From the NCBI GenBank assembly GCA_947489525.1, contig CANLDW010000001.1, positions 496,001 through 560,000 on the forward strand: a stretch of DNA of 64,000 nt. Direction: 5' to 3'. Below, in pieces: positions 46,161-55,627 of the stretch. Every line of letters begins with the position of its first letter. Position 1 is the stretch's first letter. The notes beneath the pieces were generated by a model. The model had not been told where the DNA came from. It made no database searches and saw only the letters and a list, made by a program, of their open reading frames with translations. The position numbers and the translations under genes are program-made. This stretch comes from an uncultured Psychrobacter sp. GTDB taxonomy: Bacteria; Pseudomonadota; Gammaproteobacteria; Pseudomonadales; Moraxellaceae.

Positions 46161-47627
46161 TTAGCTGATATCTGAGCACCAGTATTTAGTAACTACGTAC
46201 TCTTCGATACCGTATTTTGAGCCTTCACGGCCAAAACCTGACTGCTTAACGCCGCCAAAAGGCGCCACCTCAGTTGAGATGAGACCCGTGTTGTGTCCGA
46301 CAATACCGTACTCAAGCCCTTCGGTGACGCGCCAAGAACGCGCGTAATCACTGCAATAAAAGTAGGCGGCTAGACCGTAGATAGTATCGTTAGCAAGGCG
46401 TAGCGCTTCCTCTTCGTCATCAAAAGTAAATATAGTAGCAATGGGACCGAATATTTCCTCATGGGCAATATCCATATCTTTGGTCAAATCGGTGATGACC
46501 GTCGGGTTATAAACGAGTTCTGCAGCTTTGTTCGTACTGCCGCCTGCAATAAGCTTGGCACCTTTATCTAACGCATCTTTTAGCAGTGCTTGTACTTTTT
46601 CTAAGCCTTTTTTATTGATCAAAGGTCCAATATCGACCTCTTCGTTCATACCATTACCCACATTAAGTTCAGCGACTTTTTTGACAAAAACATCTAAAAA
46701 CTTATCTTTGATACTGTTTTGTACGTAGACACGATTAGCGCAGACACAGGTCTGACCTGCATTACGAAACTTGGAGGCAATAAGGCCATCAGCGGCAGCT
46801 TCTAAATCCGCATCGTCAAAGACAATAAACGGGGCGTTACCACCCAGCTCAAGCGATAGCTTTTTAATAGTCGGTGCGCACTGCGCCATTAAGGTACGAC
46901 CCACCTCGGTAGAACCAGTAAAGGAGAGTTTTTTGATACGCGCATCACCTGTCAATATCTCACCGATAATGGAGGATTTGCCAGTGACCACCTGAATGAC
47001 GCCTGCTGGAATACCGGCTTGCTCTGCTAACACGCCAAGCGCAAGCGCAGAGAACGGCGTCTCGGTAGCAGGCTTGATAATAATAGTACATCCTGCTGCT
47101 AGCGCTGGACCGACTTTGCGCGTAATCATGGCAGCAGGAAAGTTCCACGGTGTAATCGCGGCACATACCCCGACAGGATGCTTTAAGATAACGTGGCGAA
47201 GGTTGGCCTTAGTAGCAGGAATCACATCACCATAAACGCGCTTACCTTCTTCCGCGAACCAGCGGATAAAGCTGTTGGCATAACCGATCTCACCGCGCGA
47301 TTCTGTCAAAGGCTTGCCTTGTTCAGCAGTCATCAGCACCGCTAAATCCTCGCGATTGTCATCGATCAGATCTGCCCACTTTTGCATGAGCTCGCTGCGC
47401 TCTTGCGGCGTCTTTGCCGCCCATGAAGCTTGTACTTGATCGGCATAAGCTACAGCGTCTTTAACATCTTGTTTGGTTAGGCTTGGTACCTTACCTATGA
47501 CCTCGCCATTAAAAGGATTAGTAACCTCAATGTTTGCACCATCGCTTGACTCATGCCAATCGCCTTTGATGAGGCACTGCTGCTTTAGTAAGTCTGAATT
47601 TGATAACTCAAATGAAGGTTGCGACAT
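46161..47627 (-). CDS. gabD: NAD(P)-dependent succinate/glutarate semialdehyde dehydrogenase
   Basis: A 488-residue aldehyde dehydrogenase of the GabD/DavD subfamily. KLSLELGGNAPFIVFDDADLE carries the catalytic Glu, and GQTCVCANRVYVQ the catalytic Cys followed by a second Cys, as in GabD enzymes with a redox-sensitive cysteine pair. AAITPWNFPAAMITRK is the cofactor motif. It oxidises succinate semialdehyde or glutarate semialdehyde. It lies 111 bp upstream of the aminotransferase on the same strand, likely one operon with it and the permease. Confidence 0.92.
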   Translation of the reverse strand: MSQPSFELSNSDLLKQQCLIKGDWHESSDGANIEVTNPFNGEVIGKVPSLTKQDVKDAVAYADQVQASWAAKTPQERSELMQKWADLIDDNREDLAVLMTAEQGKPLTESRGEIGYANSFIRWFAEEGKRVYGDVIPATKANLRHVILKHPVGVCAAITPWNFPAAMITRKVGPALAAGCTIIIKPATETPFSALALGVLAEQAGIPAGVIQVVTGKSSIIGEILTGDARIKKLSFTGSTEVGRTLMAQCAPTIKKLSLELGGNAPFIVFDDADLEAAADGLIASKFRNAGQTCVCANRVYVQNSIKDKFLDVFVKKVAELNVGNGMNEEVDIGPLINKKGLEKVQALLKDALDKGAKLIAGGSTNKAAELVYNPTVITDLTKDMDIAHEEIFGPIATIFTFDDEEEALRLANDTIYGLAAYFYCSDYARSWRVTEGLEYGIVGHNTGLISTEVAPFGGVKQSGFGREGSKYGIEEYVVTKYWCSDIS

Positions 47628-47782
47628 AGTGATATTCCTTATTCATTAAAATGTGATAAATAAATACCTGATAATTTTTGTATAACTACTTAAATTGTCA
47701 GTTCGTAATTTTTAATATATAGATAGTAGGTTCTAAGACTTGTTATCCACAGTCACGCTTATATATTGCGAAAATATTTATT

Positions 47783-47798
47783 GTTCAATATACTGAAC
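47783..47798. promoter_or_regulatory. Palindromic operator candidate for the IclR regulator
   Basis: GTTCA-ATATAC-TGAAC is a perfect 5-bp inverted repeat with a 6-bp spacer in the 338-bp divergent gap between gabD and the iclR-type gene. Its form fits an IclR-family site. The rest of this gap is A/T-rich with no other clear element. Confidence 0.5.
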
Positions 47799-47965
47799 GT
47801 TTATTCTATATGTGAGACATCATTATAGGAATGATAAGTTAGCTTTTGCAACCCTTATTACTTATTTTGCGACCATATAAAGGTTTGCTTATAGGGCTAC
47901 ATTGATAACCCTTTATTATCGTTTCACTCTACTTCTACTCCTACACTTCTATTTATAGGTCACTT

Positions 47966-48736
47966 ATGAGCGCGATTGCCGTCCCTGCATTAGATAAAAC
48001 CTTTCGTATTTTGGACTTAATCACTGCAAGTGCTCAGCCTTTGAGTGCGGCTCATATAGCAAAACGTTTAGACTTACCGCGTAGCTCAACGCATAATATT
48101 TTGCAAAGCCTGCTCGATAAGCACGTCATCTATAAAGATGCTGAAAACCGCTTTTATTTAGGGTCTTACTTGCTCTACTGGGCAGGTAAGTACGAGCAGC
48201 AGCAAGGTATCATCCAGTTATTTAAAGAGCTGATTATGCAGTATCCTGTGCTCCTACAGCATACGGTGACACTATCTAAGCTTGATATAGGCGAGGTCGT
48301 GTTTTTGGCTTGTCATGAGTCGCCTGCACCCCTAGGCTTTACATTTCGTGCCGGCGTGCGCGTCCCTGCCGTGTTTTCGGCAACGGGTAAAGCGATGCTC
48401 TCGACCTTATCATTGCCAACGATTAAAACTTTGTATAAAAACGTTTTTCCTACACCGCTAACCCCAAATGGTGTCAGTACCTTTGACGCCTTGTCTGCTG
48501 AGCTACAAGCTATTAATAACAGCCGCATCTCTCTTGATGATGGACAACTGCGTGAGGGTATGTACTGCTTGGGCACTTATATTCGCAATGCATCAGGACA
48601 AGCTTTTGCAGGGATGGCGGTCAGCTTTTTGCAAGCAGAATATGAGTGCAGACGCGATGACGTCAGTGCAGCGCTTATTGAGCTTGCCCAGCAAATTGAG
48701 CAACGTTTGGGGTTTATTAGCGCTCAAACGGCATAA
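47966..48736 (+). CDS. IclR-family transcriptional regulator (of the gab/dav genes)
   Basis: A 256-residue regulator. Residues about 8-68 are the winged helix-turn-helix (ALDKTFRILDLI, LSAAHIAKRLDLPRSSTHNILQSL). The C-terminal effector domain runs from about 80 and includes FRAGVRVPAVFSATGKAML and LDDGQLREGMYCLGTYIRN. IclR regulators bind small acids or semialdehydes and usually sit opposite the genes they control, here gabD/gabT divergently across 338 bp. A palindrome at 47783 may be its site. Confidence 0.9.
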   Translation: MSAIAVPALDKTFRILDLITASAQPLSAAHIAKRLDLPRSSTHNILQSLLDKHVIYKDAENRFYLGSYLLYWAGKYEQQQGIIQLFKELIMQYPVLLQHTVTLSKLDIGEVVFLACHESPAPLGFTFRAGVRVPAVFSATGKAMLSTLSLPTIKTLYKNVFPTPLTPNGVSTFDALSAELQAINNSRISLDDGQLREGMYCLGTYIRNASGQAFAGMAVSFLQAEYECRRDDVSAALIELAQQIEQRLGFISAQTA

Positions 48737-48754
48737 TGTGCTGAATAAATTTCC

Positions 48755-49987
48755 TTATACAATATCATCAGCCTTAAGCTTAGCAATCATCTCACTATCG
48801 TATCCTAAATTTGCTAAGGTCTCATCGGTATGCTCGCTCAAGCTTGGCGGCGGCGTACGATAACTGACAGAGGACTCAGAGAGTTTAATCGGATTACCCA
48901 GCGCTCTGACCGGACTGCCCTGCTCGCTAAAATCAACGATCATCTCCCGCGCCTTGACTTGCGGCATCGCTAGCGCCTCGCTGATATTATTGATCGGCCC
49001 ACAAGGAATGCCTGCTTTATTTAGCGCGTCGAGCCAGTAAGCGCGCGTCTGCTCAGCAAATCTGTCGGCCAGCCAATCACAGAGCAATTTACGATTCTCA
49101 ACGCGCGCAGGATTGGTCGCAAAACGCTTGTTTTCGTGCCAATCGACCTCTAGAACCTGACAGAGTCTGACAAATTGCTGATCATTGCCGCAGGCCAAGA
49201 TAAAGTGCTGCTCGCCGGCTCCGGCAAATACTTGGTAAGGCACAATATTGGGATGCTGGTTACCAAGCCTTGGGGGTACGTTGCCTGATGCCAGATGATT
49301 CATGCCGACGTTTGCTAGCATCGCCAAAGCACTATCTAATAGCGCCACATCCACGTGTTGCCCGCGTCCAGTACGCTGACGAGCAATCAATGCTGCTTGA
49401 ATACCGATTGTTAATTGCAGTCCTGCAAACAAATCCACCACTGCCACACCCACTTTATGCGGCTCGCCGTCGCTGGGACCGGTGATACTCATCAGCCCCG
49501 ATAATCCTTGAATAATATAATCATAACCCGGACGTCTCGCATCAGGACCGGTTTGACCAAAACCCGTTAGCGAGGCATAAATCAAACGCGGATTATCCTC
49601 TTTTAGACTATCGTAATCCAAACCGTATTTCTCAAGCCCGCCAACCTTAAAGTTCTCCACCAAAATATCGCTATCGGCAGCAAGCTGTTTGATAATGTCT
49701 TGACCCGCTTCAGTAGTGATATCTACCGTTAGAGATTTTTTATTACGGTTAATGGTCGCATAATAAGCTGAAGTACCATCATCAAAGGCTGGCGGCGCCC
49801 AGTGCCGAGTCTCATCACCGATACGCGGACGCTCAATTTTAATCACCTCTGCGCCTAGATCCGCTAGTACTTGTGTTGCAGAAGGCCCTGCCAGCACTCT
49901 GGATAAATCCAGCACTTTAATGCCATGTAGCGCGCCTTGTTTATCATTTTCGTTGTTATTACTATTATTAACGTCTACGTTATCCAT
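48755..49987 (-). CDS. Family III CoA-transferase (probable glutarate CoA-transferase)
   Basis: A 410-residue CaiB/BaiF-type enzyme. Signatures: LSRVLAGPSATQVLADLGAEVIKIE near the N-terminus, SGLMSITGPSDGEPHKVGVAVVDLFAG with the catalytic Asp, and LANVGMNHLASGNVPPRLGNQHPN. Family III enzymes pass CoA between acids through an aspartyl-CoA thioester. It sits 141 bp downstream of glutaryl-CoA dehydrogenase on the same strand, so succinyl-CoA:glutarate CoA transfer, making glutaryl-CoA, is the probable job (inferred from linkage; the same pairing occurs in Pseudomonas). Confidence 0.87.
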   Translation of the reverse strand: MDNVDVNNSNNNENDKQGALHGIKVLDLSRVLAGPSATQVLADLGAEVIKIERPRIGDETRHWAPPAFDDGTSAYYATINRNKKSLTVDITTEAGQDIIKQLAADSDILVENFKVGGLEKYGLDYDSLKEDNPRLIYASLTGFGQTGPDARRPGYDYIIQGLSGLMSITGPSDGEPHKVGVAVVDLFAGLQLTIGIQAALIARQRTGRGQHVDVALLDSALAMLANVGMNHLASGNVPPRLGNQHPNIVPYQVFAGAGEQHFILACGNDQQFVRLCQVLEVDWHENKRFATNPARVENRKLLCDWLADRFAEQTRAYWLDALNKAGIPCGPINNISEALAMPQVKAREMIVDFSEQGSPVRALGNPIKLSESSVSYRTPPPSLSEHTDETLANLGYDSEMIAKLKADDIV

Positions 49988-50056
49988 GATATTCTCTTTA
50001 TTCTAAGCTTTTTTTATTCTGCTCATACCGATCGGTTTTGTGGTATCTCAAAACTG

Positions 50057-50106
50057 AAAAACGCACGCTAGTATTAAGCCTATAACAGCCGAACTCTAGC
50101 GTGCGT
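50057..50106 (-). terminator. Terminator/attenuator after gcdH
   Basis: ACGCACGCTAG (50061-50071) pairs with CTAGCGTGCGT (50096-50106); on the minus strand TTTTTC follows. It sits between gcdH and the CoA-transferase gene, so it may reduce read-through into the latter. Confidence 0.8.
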
Positions 50107-50128
50107 CATTTTGAAGTATTAAACCGAT

Positions 50129-51331
50129 CTAAAAGAACGCTTGAATACCCGTCTGCGCGCGACCTAAGATTAAGGCATGAATGTCGTGCGTGCCTTCATA
50201 AGTATTGACCGCTTCTAAGTTCATGACGTGACGGATGATATGAAACTCATCGGAGATACCGTTACCGCCGTGCATATCACGCGCCACGCGGGCGATATCT
50301 AAGGCTTTACCGCAGTTGTTACGTTTGATTAGCGATATCATCTCAGGGGCAGCGTTATTCTCATCCATCAAACGACCAACGCGCAGTGCGGCTTGCAGGC
50401 CAAGAGCAATCTCAGTTTGCATATTGGCAAGCTTTAGCTGCACCAATTGCGTCGCTGCAAGTGGACGACCAAACTGTTTGCGATCTAAAGTATATTGACG
50501 CGCTGCCTTCCAGCAAAACTCCGCCGCCCCCATCGAACCCCAAGCGATACCGTAGCGCGCTTTATTCAGGCATCCAAAAGGACCTTTTAGACCGCGAATA
50601 TCTGGAAAAGCGTTGACTTCTGGCACAAATACCTTGTCCATCACAATCTCGCCCGTGATCGAGGCACGTAATGAGAACTTGCCTTCAATCTTTGGCGCTG
50701 ACAAGCCTTTCATGCTTTTATCTAAGATAAAACCGCGTATCTTATCTTCGTCATCTTTGGCCCATACCACGAACACGTCTGCGATGGGACTGTTGGTGAT
50801 CCACATCTTATTACCGGTCAGCTCATAACCGCCATCAATGCTACGTGCGCGCGTTGACATAGAGGCAGGATCTGATCCTGAATCAGGTTCGGTCAGACCA
50901 AAGCATCCAACGTATTCACCTGTGGCCAGCTTCGGTAGATACTTCTCGCGCTGCTCTTCGGTGCCATACTCGTAGATGGGATGCATCACAAGGCTTGACT
51001 GCACACTCATCGCCGAGCGGTAACCTGAATCGACCGCTTCAATCTCACGTGCTAGCAACCCATAGGCAACGTGTGATAAACCCGCGCAGCCATAGCCTTC
51101 GATAGTCACGCCAAGCAGACCCATCTCGCCCATCTGGCGCATGATGTTACGATCAAAGTTCTCATGGCGATTCGCCTCTACTATCCCAGGCATGAGCTCT
51201 TTTTGAAAAAACTGGTGGGCTGAATCACTGACCATACGCTCTTCGTCAGTGAGCTGGTCACGTAATAACAACGGATCTTCCCAATCAAAGCTTGGGCTAG
51301 AGGTCGTGCGGGTATTGGTAATCGGGGCCAT
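50129..51331 (-). CDS. gcdH: Glutaryl-CoA dehydrogenase
   Basis: A 400-residue acyl-CoA dehydrogenase. [16 protein letters not shown] and [18 protein letters not shown] are the two ACD signatures; [20 protein letters not shown] holds the catalytic Glu that abstracts the alpha proton. [18 protein letters not shown] and [26 protein letters not shown] match GcdH in place of short- or medium-chain ACDs. It oxidises and decarboxylates glutaryl-CoA to crotonyl-CoA, the end step of lysine/5-aminovalerate breakdown, passing electrons to ETF. Confidence 0.94.
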   Translation of the reverse strand: MAPITNTRTTSSPSFDWEDPLLLRDQLTDEERMVSDSAHQFFQKELMPGIVEANRHENFDRNIMRQMGEMGLLGVTIEGYGCAGLSHVAYGLLAREIEAVDSGYRSAMSVQSSLVMHPIYEYGTEEQREKYLPKLATGEYVGCFGLTEPDSGSDPASMSTRARSIDGGYELTGNKMWITNSPIADVFVVWAKDDEDKIRGFILDKSMKGLSAPKIEGKFSLRASITGEIVMDKVFVPEVNAFPDIRGLKGPFGCLNKARYGIAWGSMGAAEFCWKAARQYTLDRKQFGRPLAATQLVQLKLANMQTEIALGLQAALRVGRLMDENNAAPEMISLIKRNNCGKALDIARVARDMHGGNGISDEFHIIRHVMNLEAVNTYEGTHDIHALILGRAQTGIQAFF

Positions 51332-51534
51332 GTCGTACTCCTTGACTTGTATAATCGGTGCTATAAATTGATGGTCTAACGGTGCTGTTTGTCAAAAGCT
51401 AGTTCATGATAACTGCTTCATAGCTGCTTCTTGACAATATTGTTCCGCTGTGCAAAACTAAGTTTCATAATATAAAACTATTTAAACAGAATACACCGCT
51501 GCTGTAAACCTTTACTTGGATATCTGATCATAAA

Positions 51535-52362
51535 ATGACAAAACACACTTCTACTGCTAGCTCCTTACTAGAGCAAATGAATACCACATTGCAGCAAAGC
51601 AAAGCTGAAGAGGATCGTCAATTTGTCACCGCACTTGGACGTGGTTTGGCTTTATTAGCGGCTTTTGAAAACGACGATCAGTTAAGTCATCAGCAGTTGG
51701 TGCAGATGAGCGACCTACCTAAAGCAACCGTTACGCGGCTAATTTATACCCTAAGTACGCTTGGTTTTTTACGCACCACAGCGCAGGGTCAGTATCAGCT
51801 TGGTAGTAGTGCCGTCCGTTTGAGCGCGGCGGCTTGGAGTCGCCATGATATCGTGGCTTACGCTGAACCTTTGCTACGCCAGTTTGCCCTTAATAACGAG
51901 GTTTCGGTCAATTTAGCCAAAGAGATCGAGGGCGAGATGCGCTACTTGGCTTGCTCTCGTAGCCCTGCCCGACTGTCCGTCAACCTGCAAGTCGGTTCGG
52001 CAGTTCCAGTGGCTGATACGGCCATCGGGCGGGCTTTTTATGCGGCGAGCTTATCTACTCAGCAAGCATTTATTGACGCTAACCTGCAAGAACACTTGGC
52101 TGAAGATGACTATCAGCAAGCGCAAACGATGCTCATTAAGGCAGAAAAATACTATAAAGCGCATGGCTATACCCTATCCGATGGCGAGTTCTCTCCTGAT
52201 ATCTTAGCGGTTGCGGTTGGGGTGCTTGATGTCACTACTGGAAGGTATGAATACTCGCTCAATGCCAGCGTGCCAAGGGCGAATTGGGATGCGGATGAGT
52301 ATGCAGGGATGATTGTGCCGAAGTTGCAGGCGTTGGCTGAGCGGATTGGGCGTGGGGGTTAG
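51535..52362 (+). CDS. IclR-family regulator (of gcdH region)
   Basis: A 275-residue regulator. After a 28-residue polar N-terminus comes the winged helix (FVTALGRGLALLAAFEN, LSHQQLVQMSDLPKATVTRLIYTL). The effector domain (VNLQVGSAVPVADTAIGRAFYAA, YTLSDGEFSPDILAVAVGV) is of the PcaR/PobR-like branch that binds aromatic or dicarboxylic acids. Divergent from gcdH across 203 bp, so it probably controls gcdH and the CoA-transferase gene. The related P. aeruginosa gcdH region uses a LysR regulator (GcdR) instead. Confidence 0.88.
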   Translation: MTKHTSTASSLLEQMNTTLQQSKAEEDRQFVTALGRGLALLAAFENDDQLSHQQLVQMSDLPKATVTRLIYTLSTLGFLRTTAQGQYQLGSSAVRLSAAAWSRHDIVAYAEPLLRQFALNNEVSVNLAKEIEGEMRYLACSRSPARLSVNLQVGSAVPVADTAIGRAFYAASLSTQQAFIDANLQEHLAEDDYQQAQTMLIKAEKYYKAHGYTLSDGEFSPDILAVAVGVLDVTTGRYEYSLNASVPRANWDADEYAGMIVPKLQALAERIGRGG

Positions 52363-52594
52363 AGGGATCATCCCAACTTAACAAACCTCCAGCCAAACTT
52401 CATTGAATACTTACGTAATCGCTCGCTATCATTGGGAGTTTTAGCTTATCTTGTGAATGAGCATATAGATAGCACACCGTTACTTAACTCTCATTTAGCC
52501 ATGATATTATCAACGTATAATGCCTATGAGCTTAGTTATGCGCCTTTTTTGTCATAACATCTTATCGTCATACCGTTTCACTGTTGAGTGTTTT

Positions 52595-54400
52595 ATGCCC
52601 CAGTCTCGTACCAATCTCAATCCTGAACCCAAAACTAGCACACCTTACTTAATGGGCGTATTGTTACGCTACAGTACTTTTGCTGGCGCTATATTATTAT
52701 TATTAGCCGGTATATTGCTCGGTAACTGGTGGCTTATCATCATCGGTGGTTTACTCGTCGCTTTGGGTATTTACGATCTTATTCAGTCTAAGCACGCTAT
52801 CTTGAGTAACTATCCTATTGCCGGTCATATTCGCTATGTGCTTGAGGACTTTCGCCCTGAGATTCGTCAGTATCTGCTTGAAGACGATAAAGAGCAAGTC
52901 CCGTTTTCGCGCCAGCAGCGCGCACTCGTGTATCAGCGCGCCAAAAATGTCAGTGATACCAATGCCTTTGGTACGCTTAACGACCTATACAAACATGGCA
53001 AAGAGTGGTTTTTGCAATCTGCGGTCAGTGCACCGCTAAAGAGCAAAGACTTTCGTATCACGGTTGGTAATGATCACTGTAAGCAGCCCCACGACATGTC
53101 GGTATTTAATATCTCGGCGATGAGCTTTGGGAGTCTGTCCGCTAATGCCATCATGGCGCTTAACCAAGGCGCAAAAATGGGCGGCTTTACCCATGATACT
53201 GGCGAGGGTGCGATCAGTCCCTACCACCGTAAGTTTGGCGGTGATCTGATTTGGGAGATCGGCACCGGCTACTTTGGTTGTCGTCATGATGATGGTAGCT
53301 TTAATGCTAAATCCTTCGCCGAAAAAGCCATCGATCCACAAGTCAAAATGATTGAGATTAAACTCTCGCAAGGCGCTAAGCCCGGTAAGGGCGGCGTACT
53401 GCCTCTTGAGAAGATCACCCAAGAGATTGCCGATACTCGCCAGATTCCTATGAAAGAAGACTGCGTGTCGCCAGCTTCACACACTGCTTTTAGCACACCG
53501 CGCGAGCTGGTTGCCTTTTGGCAGCAGCTACGTGAGTTGTCAGGCGGTAAGCCGGTTGGCTTCAAGCTTTGTGTTGGACAGCCGTGGCAATTTATGGCGA
53601 TTGTCAAAGCCATGATCGAAGCCGATAATTATCCTGATTTTATCGTTGTTGATGGTGCTGAGGGCGGCACAGGAGCGGCGCCGGTTGAGTTCATGGATAA
53701 TGTCGGTATGCCGATGGTCGATGGGTTTTTGGTAGTGCATAATACCTTAGTTGGCGCAGGCATTCGTGACAAAATTAAGGTGGGCGTCAGTGGTAAGATC
53801 GTTTCAGGATTTGATATTGCGCGGATGATTGCGCTCGGTGCTGATTGGTGCAATTCGGCGCGTGGCTTTATGTTCGCGGTTGGCTGTATTCAGTCGCGCT
53901 CATGCCACACCAATACTTGCCCTACTGGCGTCGCCACTCAAGACCCTTATCGCCAAAAAGCGCTTGATGTGCCGAGCAAAGCTGAGCGCGTCGCAAGCTT
54001 CCACAAAAACACCCTTAAGTCCCTTGCTACTATCGTTGGCGCAGTAGGGCTTGAGCACCCAAGCCAGCTCCAGCCCTATCATATCGCTCGTCGCCTTGAC
54101 GATGGACAGATCAAGCTCTTATCTAAGTTCTTTTATTTCACTGATGAGAATGCACTGCTTGAGAACCGTGCCCGCGCTGATATCTTTAATCAAATGTGGG
54201 TCATGGCAGATCCGGAGACCTTTTTACCTAATAACGATGCACTTATCGCCTATAACAAGGACTCACGTGATAGAGGTAAAAAGACCAACGCACCAACTGA
54301 GCAGACAGCTAACGACGAGTACAATACGTTGACTCATGGCGGTAGCATGATTGGCAATGTGAATCATACGTTTCGCGATTTGCCTGAACCCTCAAATTAA
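52595..54400 (+). CDS. FMN-binding glutamate-synthase-domain membrane protein
   Basis: A 601-residue protein from the ATG at 52595 (a longer frame opens at 52520 with 25 extra codons and no ribosome site). Two hydrophobic segments (about 27-47, 50-68) anchor it to the membrane. The rest is the FMN-barrel of glutamate synthase: MSFGSLSANAIMALNQGA, DTGEGAISPYHRKFGGDLIWEIGTGYFG, GAEGGTGAAP, and CIQSRSCHTNTCPTGVATQ, the [3Fe-4S] cysteine set. The glutaminase domain and the C-terminal GXGXG domain of GltB are missing, so it is a stand-alone synthase-like flavoprotein of unknown substrate, possibly acting with ferredoxin. Confidence 0.88.
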   Translation: MPQSRTNLNPEPKTSTPYLMGVLLRYSTFAGAILLLLAGILLGNWWLIIIGGLLVALGIYDLIQSKHAILSNYPIAGHIRYVLEDFRPEIRQYLLEDDKEQVPFSRQQRALVYQRAKNVSDTNAFGTLNDLYKHGKEWFLQSAVSAPLKSKDFRITVGNDHCKQPHDMSVFNISAMSFGSLSANAIMALNQGAKMGGFTHDTGEGAISPYHRKFGGDLIWEIGTGYFGCRHDDGSFNAKSFAEKAIDPQVKMIEIKLSQGAKPGKGGVLPLEKITQEIADTRQIPMKEDCVSPASHTAFSTPRELVAFWQQLRELSGGKPVGFKLCVGQPWQFMAIVKAMIEADNYPDFIVVDGAEGGTGAAPVEFMDNVGMPMVDGFLVVHNTLVGAGIRDKIKVGVSGKIVSGFDIARMIALGADWCNSARGFMFAVGCIQSRSCHTNTCPTGVATQDPYRQKALDVPSKAERVASFHKNTLKSLATIVGAVGLEHPSQLQPYHIARRLDDGQIKLLSKFFYFTDENALLENRARADIFNQMWVMADPETFLPNNDALIAYNKDSRDRGKKTNAPTEQTANDEYNTLTHGGSMIGNVNHTFRDLPEPSN

Positions 54401-54455
54401 GCACTCTACTCGCGTTTTAGAGGTCTATCATAGCTCAATGATATTTAACTAAAAC

Positions 54456-54726
54456 TTAGGGCGTGTTGAACATTCACAAATGCGCACTGCTGATAGCTAA
54501 AATAGTTCTAGTCTAAGTGAAAATTGCAGGTAATGCTCATTGCATTGGCTAGATTTTCACAACGACTAGGGCGATTTTAGCATCAGCCTGCAAGGACAGG
54601 ACTCTTTTTTGCTGCTTTATTGATAAAAACTGACATATAGAATGACTATATTTACAATTTTTATCTGCAAATCGCCTAAAAAATAGTCTCTGTCAGTGCC
54701 AAGGTCGAATGTTCAACACGCCCTAA
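54456..54726. mobile_element. MITE-like element, copy 2 (271 bp)
   Basis: Same 20-bp inverted ends as copy 1 (TTAGGGCGTGTTGAACATTC). It shares the right part (AAAAAATAGTCTCTGTCAG) and the internal GACAGGACT and TTTTAGCATCAGC blocks, but the left interior (about 54510-54570) differs. No ORF inside. It fills most of the 359-bp gap between the glutamate-synthase-like gene and the glycosidase gene. Confidence 0.85.
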
Positions 54727-54759
54727 TGCTCACAGACAATTATAGAAGATACGCTATCA

Positions 54760-55599
54760 ATGCCATGTTTTGTGCCTGCTCCCTTTACTAAGATAGCATC
54801 TGCGCTTGTGTCTGTAATGGCTTTGAGCCTAGCAGGTTGTCAGCCTAGTCCAGCTGAGAGTAAAGACGTAACAGCACAAAGCTGGTCGTGCCAGACAAAA
54901 AGTACGCCGTTTTCTTATAGCGCCTGTCAGGTTAGTACAACCGCATTAGCAAGCGATCGTTACGCTCTAGAGTTATTCTGGCAGTCGCCCTCAAACGCGC
55001 AGCCTCTTCTTACCTTTGACAGTCTAATCGATACCTTGCCAGACACCCAAAGTCTGGCTTTTGCGATGAATGCGGGTATGTACAACGACCGCTACGCGCC
55101 GATTGGTTATACAATAATAGAAGGTGAAGAGATACGCGCACTCAATCTAAAAGAAGGTGGCGGTAATTTTCATTTGTTGCCTAATGGTGTGCTGTGGTGG
55201 GATAAGTCAGGCAATGTGCAGATTACCGAAAGTCATGCTTTAAATGAGCAGTTAACAATAGGACAAGCGCAGCCTTGGTATGCGACGCAGTCAGGACCGA
55301 TGCTGGTAATAGACGGCCAAATCCATCCTGAATTTAATCCCGATAGTACCTCACTCAAGTTTCGTAATGGCGCTGGGATCTGTCGTGATGGGCACATAAC
55401 CTTCGTCAATAGCGAGGAGCCTGTCAGCTTTTACGATTTTGCCGCGCTATTTAAAGACGATTTGCATTGTCCTAATGCGTTGTTTTTGGATGGCGGAATT
55501 GCTTCAGCGCTTTATGCACCCAGCATCGATAAGCATGATAAAAAAGAGATGGGCGTAATGGTAGGATTGGTCGAAAAAAAAATAGTCGCTTTCAAATGA
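54760..55599 (+). CDS. Phosphodiester glycosidase-family lipoprotein (NAGPA-like)
   Basis: A 279-residue protein. A signal peptide ends in LSLAGC, a lipobox. The phosphodiester glycosidase domain (DUF2233) follows: FAMNAGMYNDRYAPIGYTI, NLKEGGGNFHLLPNGVLWW and NALFLDGGIASALYAP, with the conserved N-A-G-M-Y and D-G-G landmarks. Relatives remove covering sugars from phosphodiester-linked glycans; bacterial substrates are unknown. It begins 33 bp after the MITE copy 2, so its promoter may lie in or beyond that element. Confidence 0.87.
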   Translation: MPCFVPAPFTKIASALVSVMALSLAGCQPSPAESKDVTAQSWSCQTKSTPFSYSACQVSTTALASDRYALELFWQSPSNAQPLLTFDSLIDTLPDTQSLAFAMNAGMYNDRYAPIGYTIIEGEEIRALNLKEGGGNFHLLPNGVLWWDKSGNVQITESHALNEQLTIGQAQPWYATQSGPMLVIDGQIHPEFNPDSTSLKFRNGAGICRDGHITFVNSEEPVSFYDFAALFKDDLHCPNALFLDGGIASALYAPSIDKHDKKEMGVMVGLVEKKIVAFK

Positions 55600-55627
55600 A
55601 AACGACTATAATTTTAATCCCTGAGTA

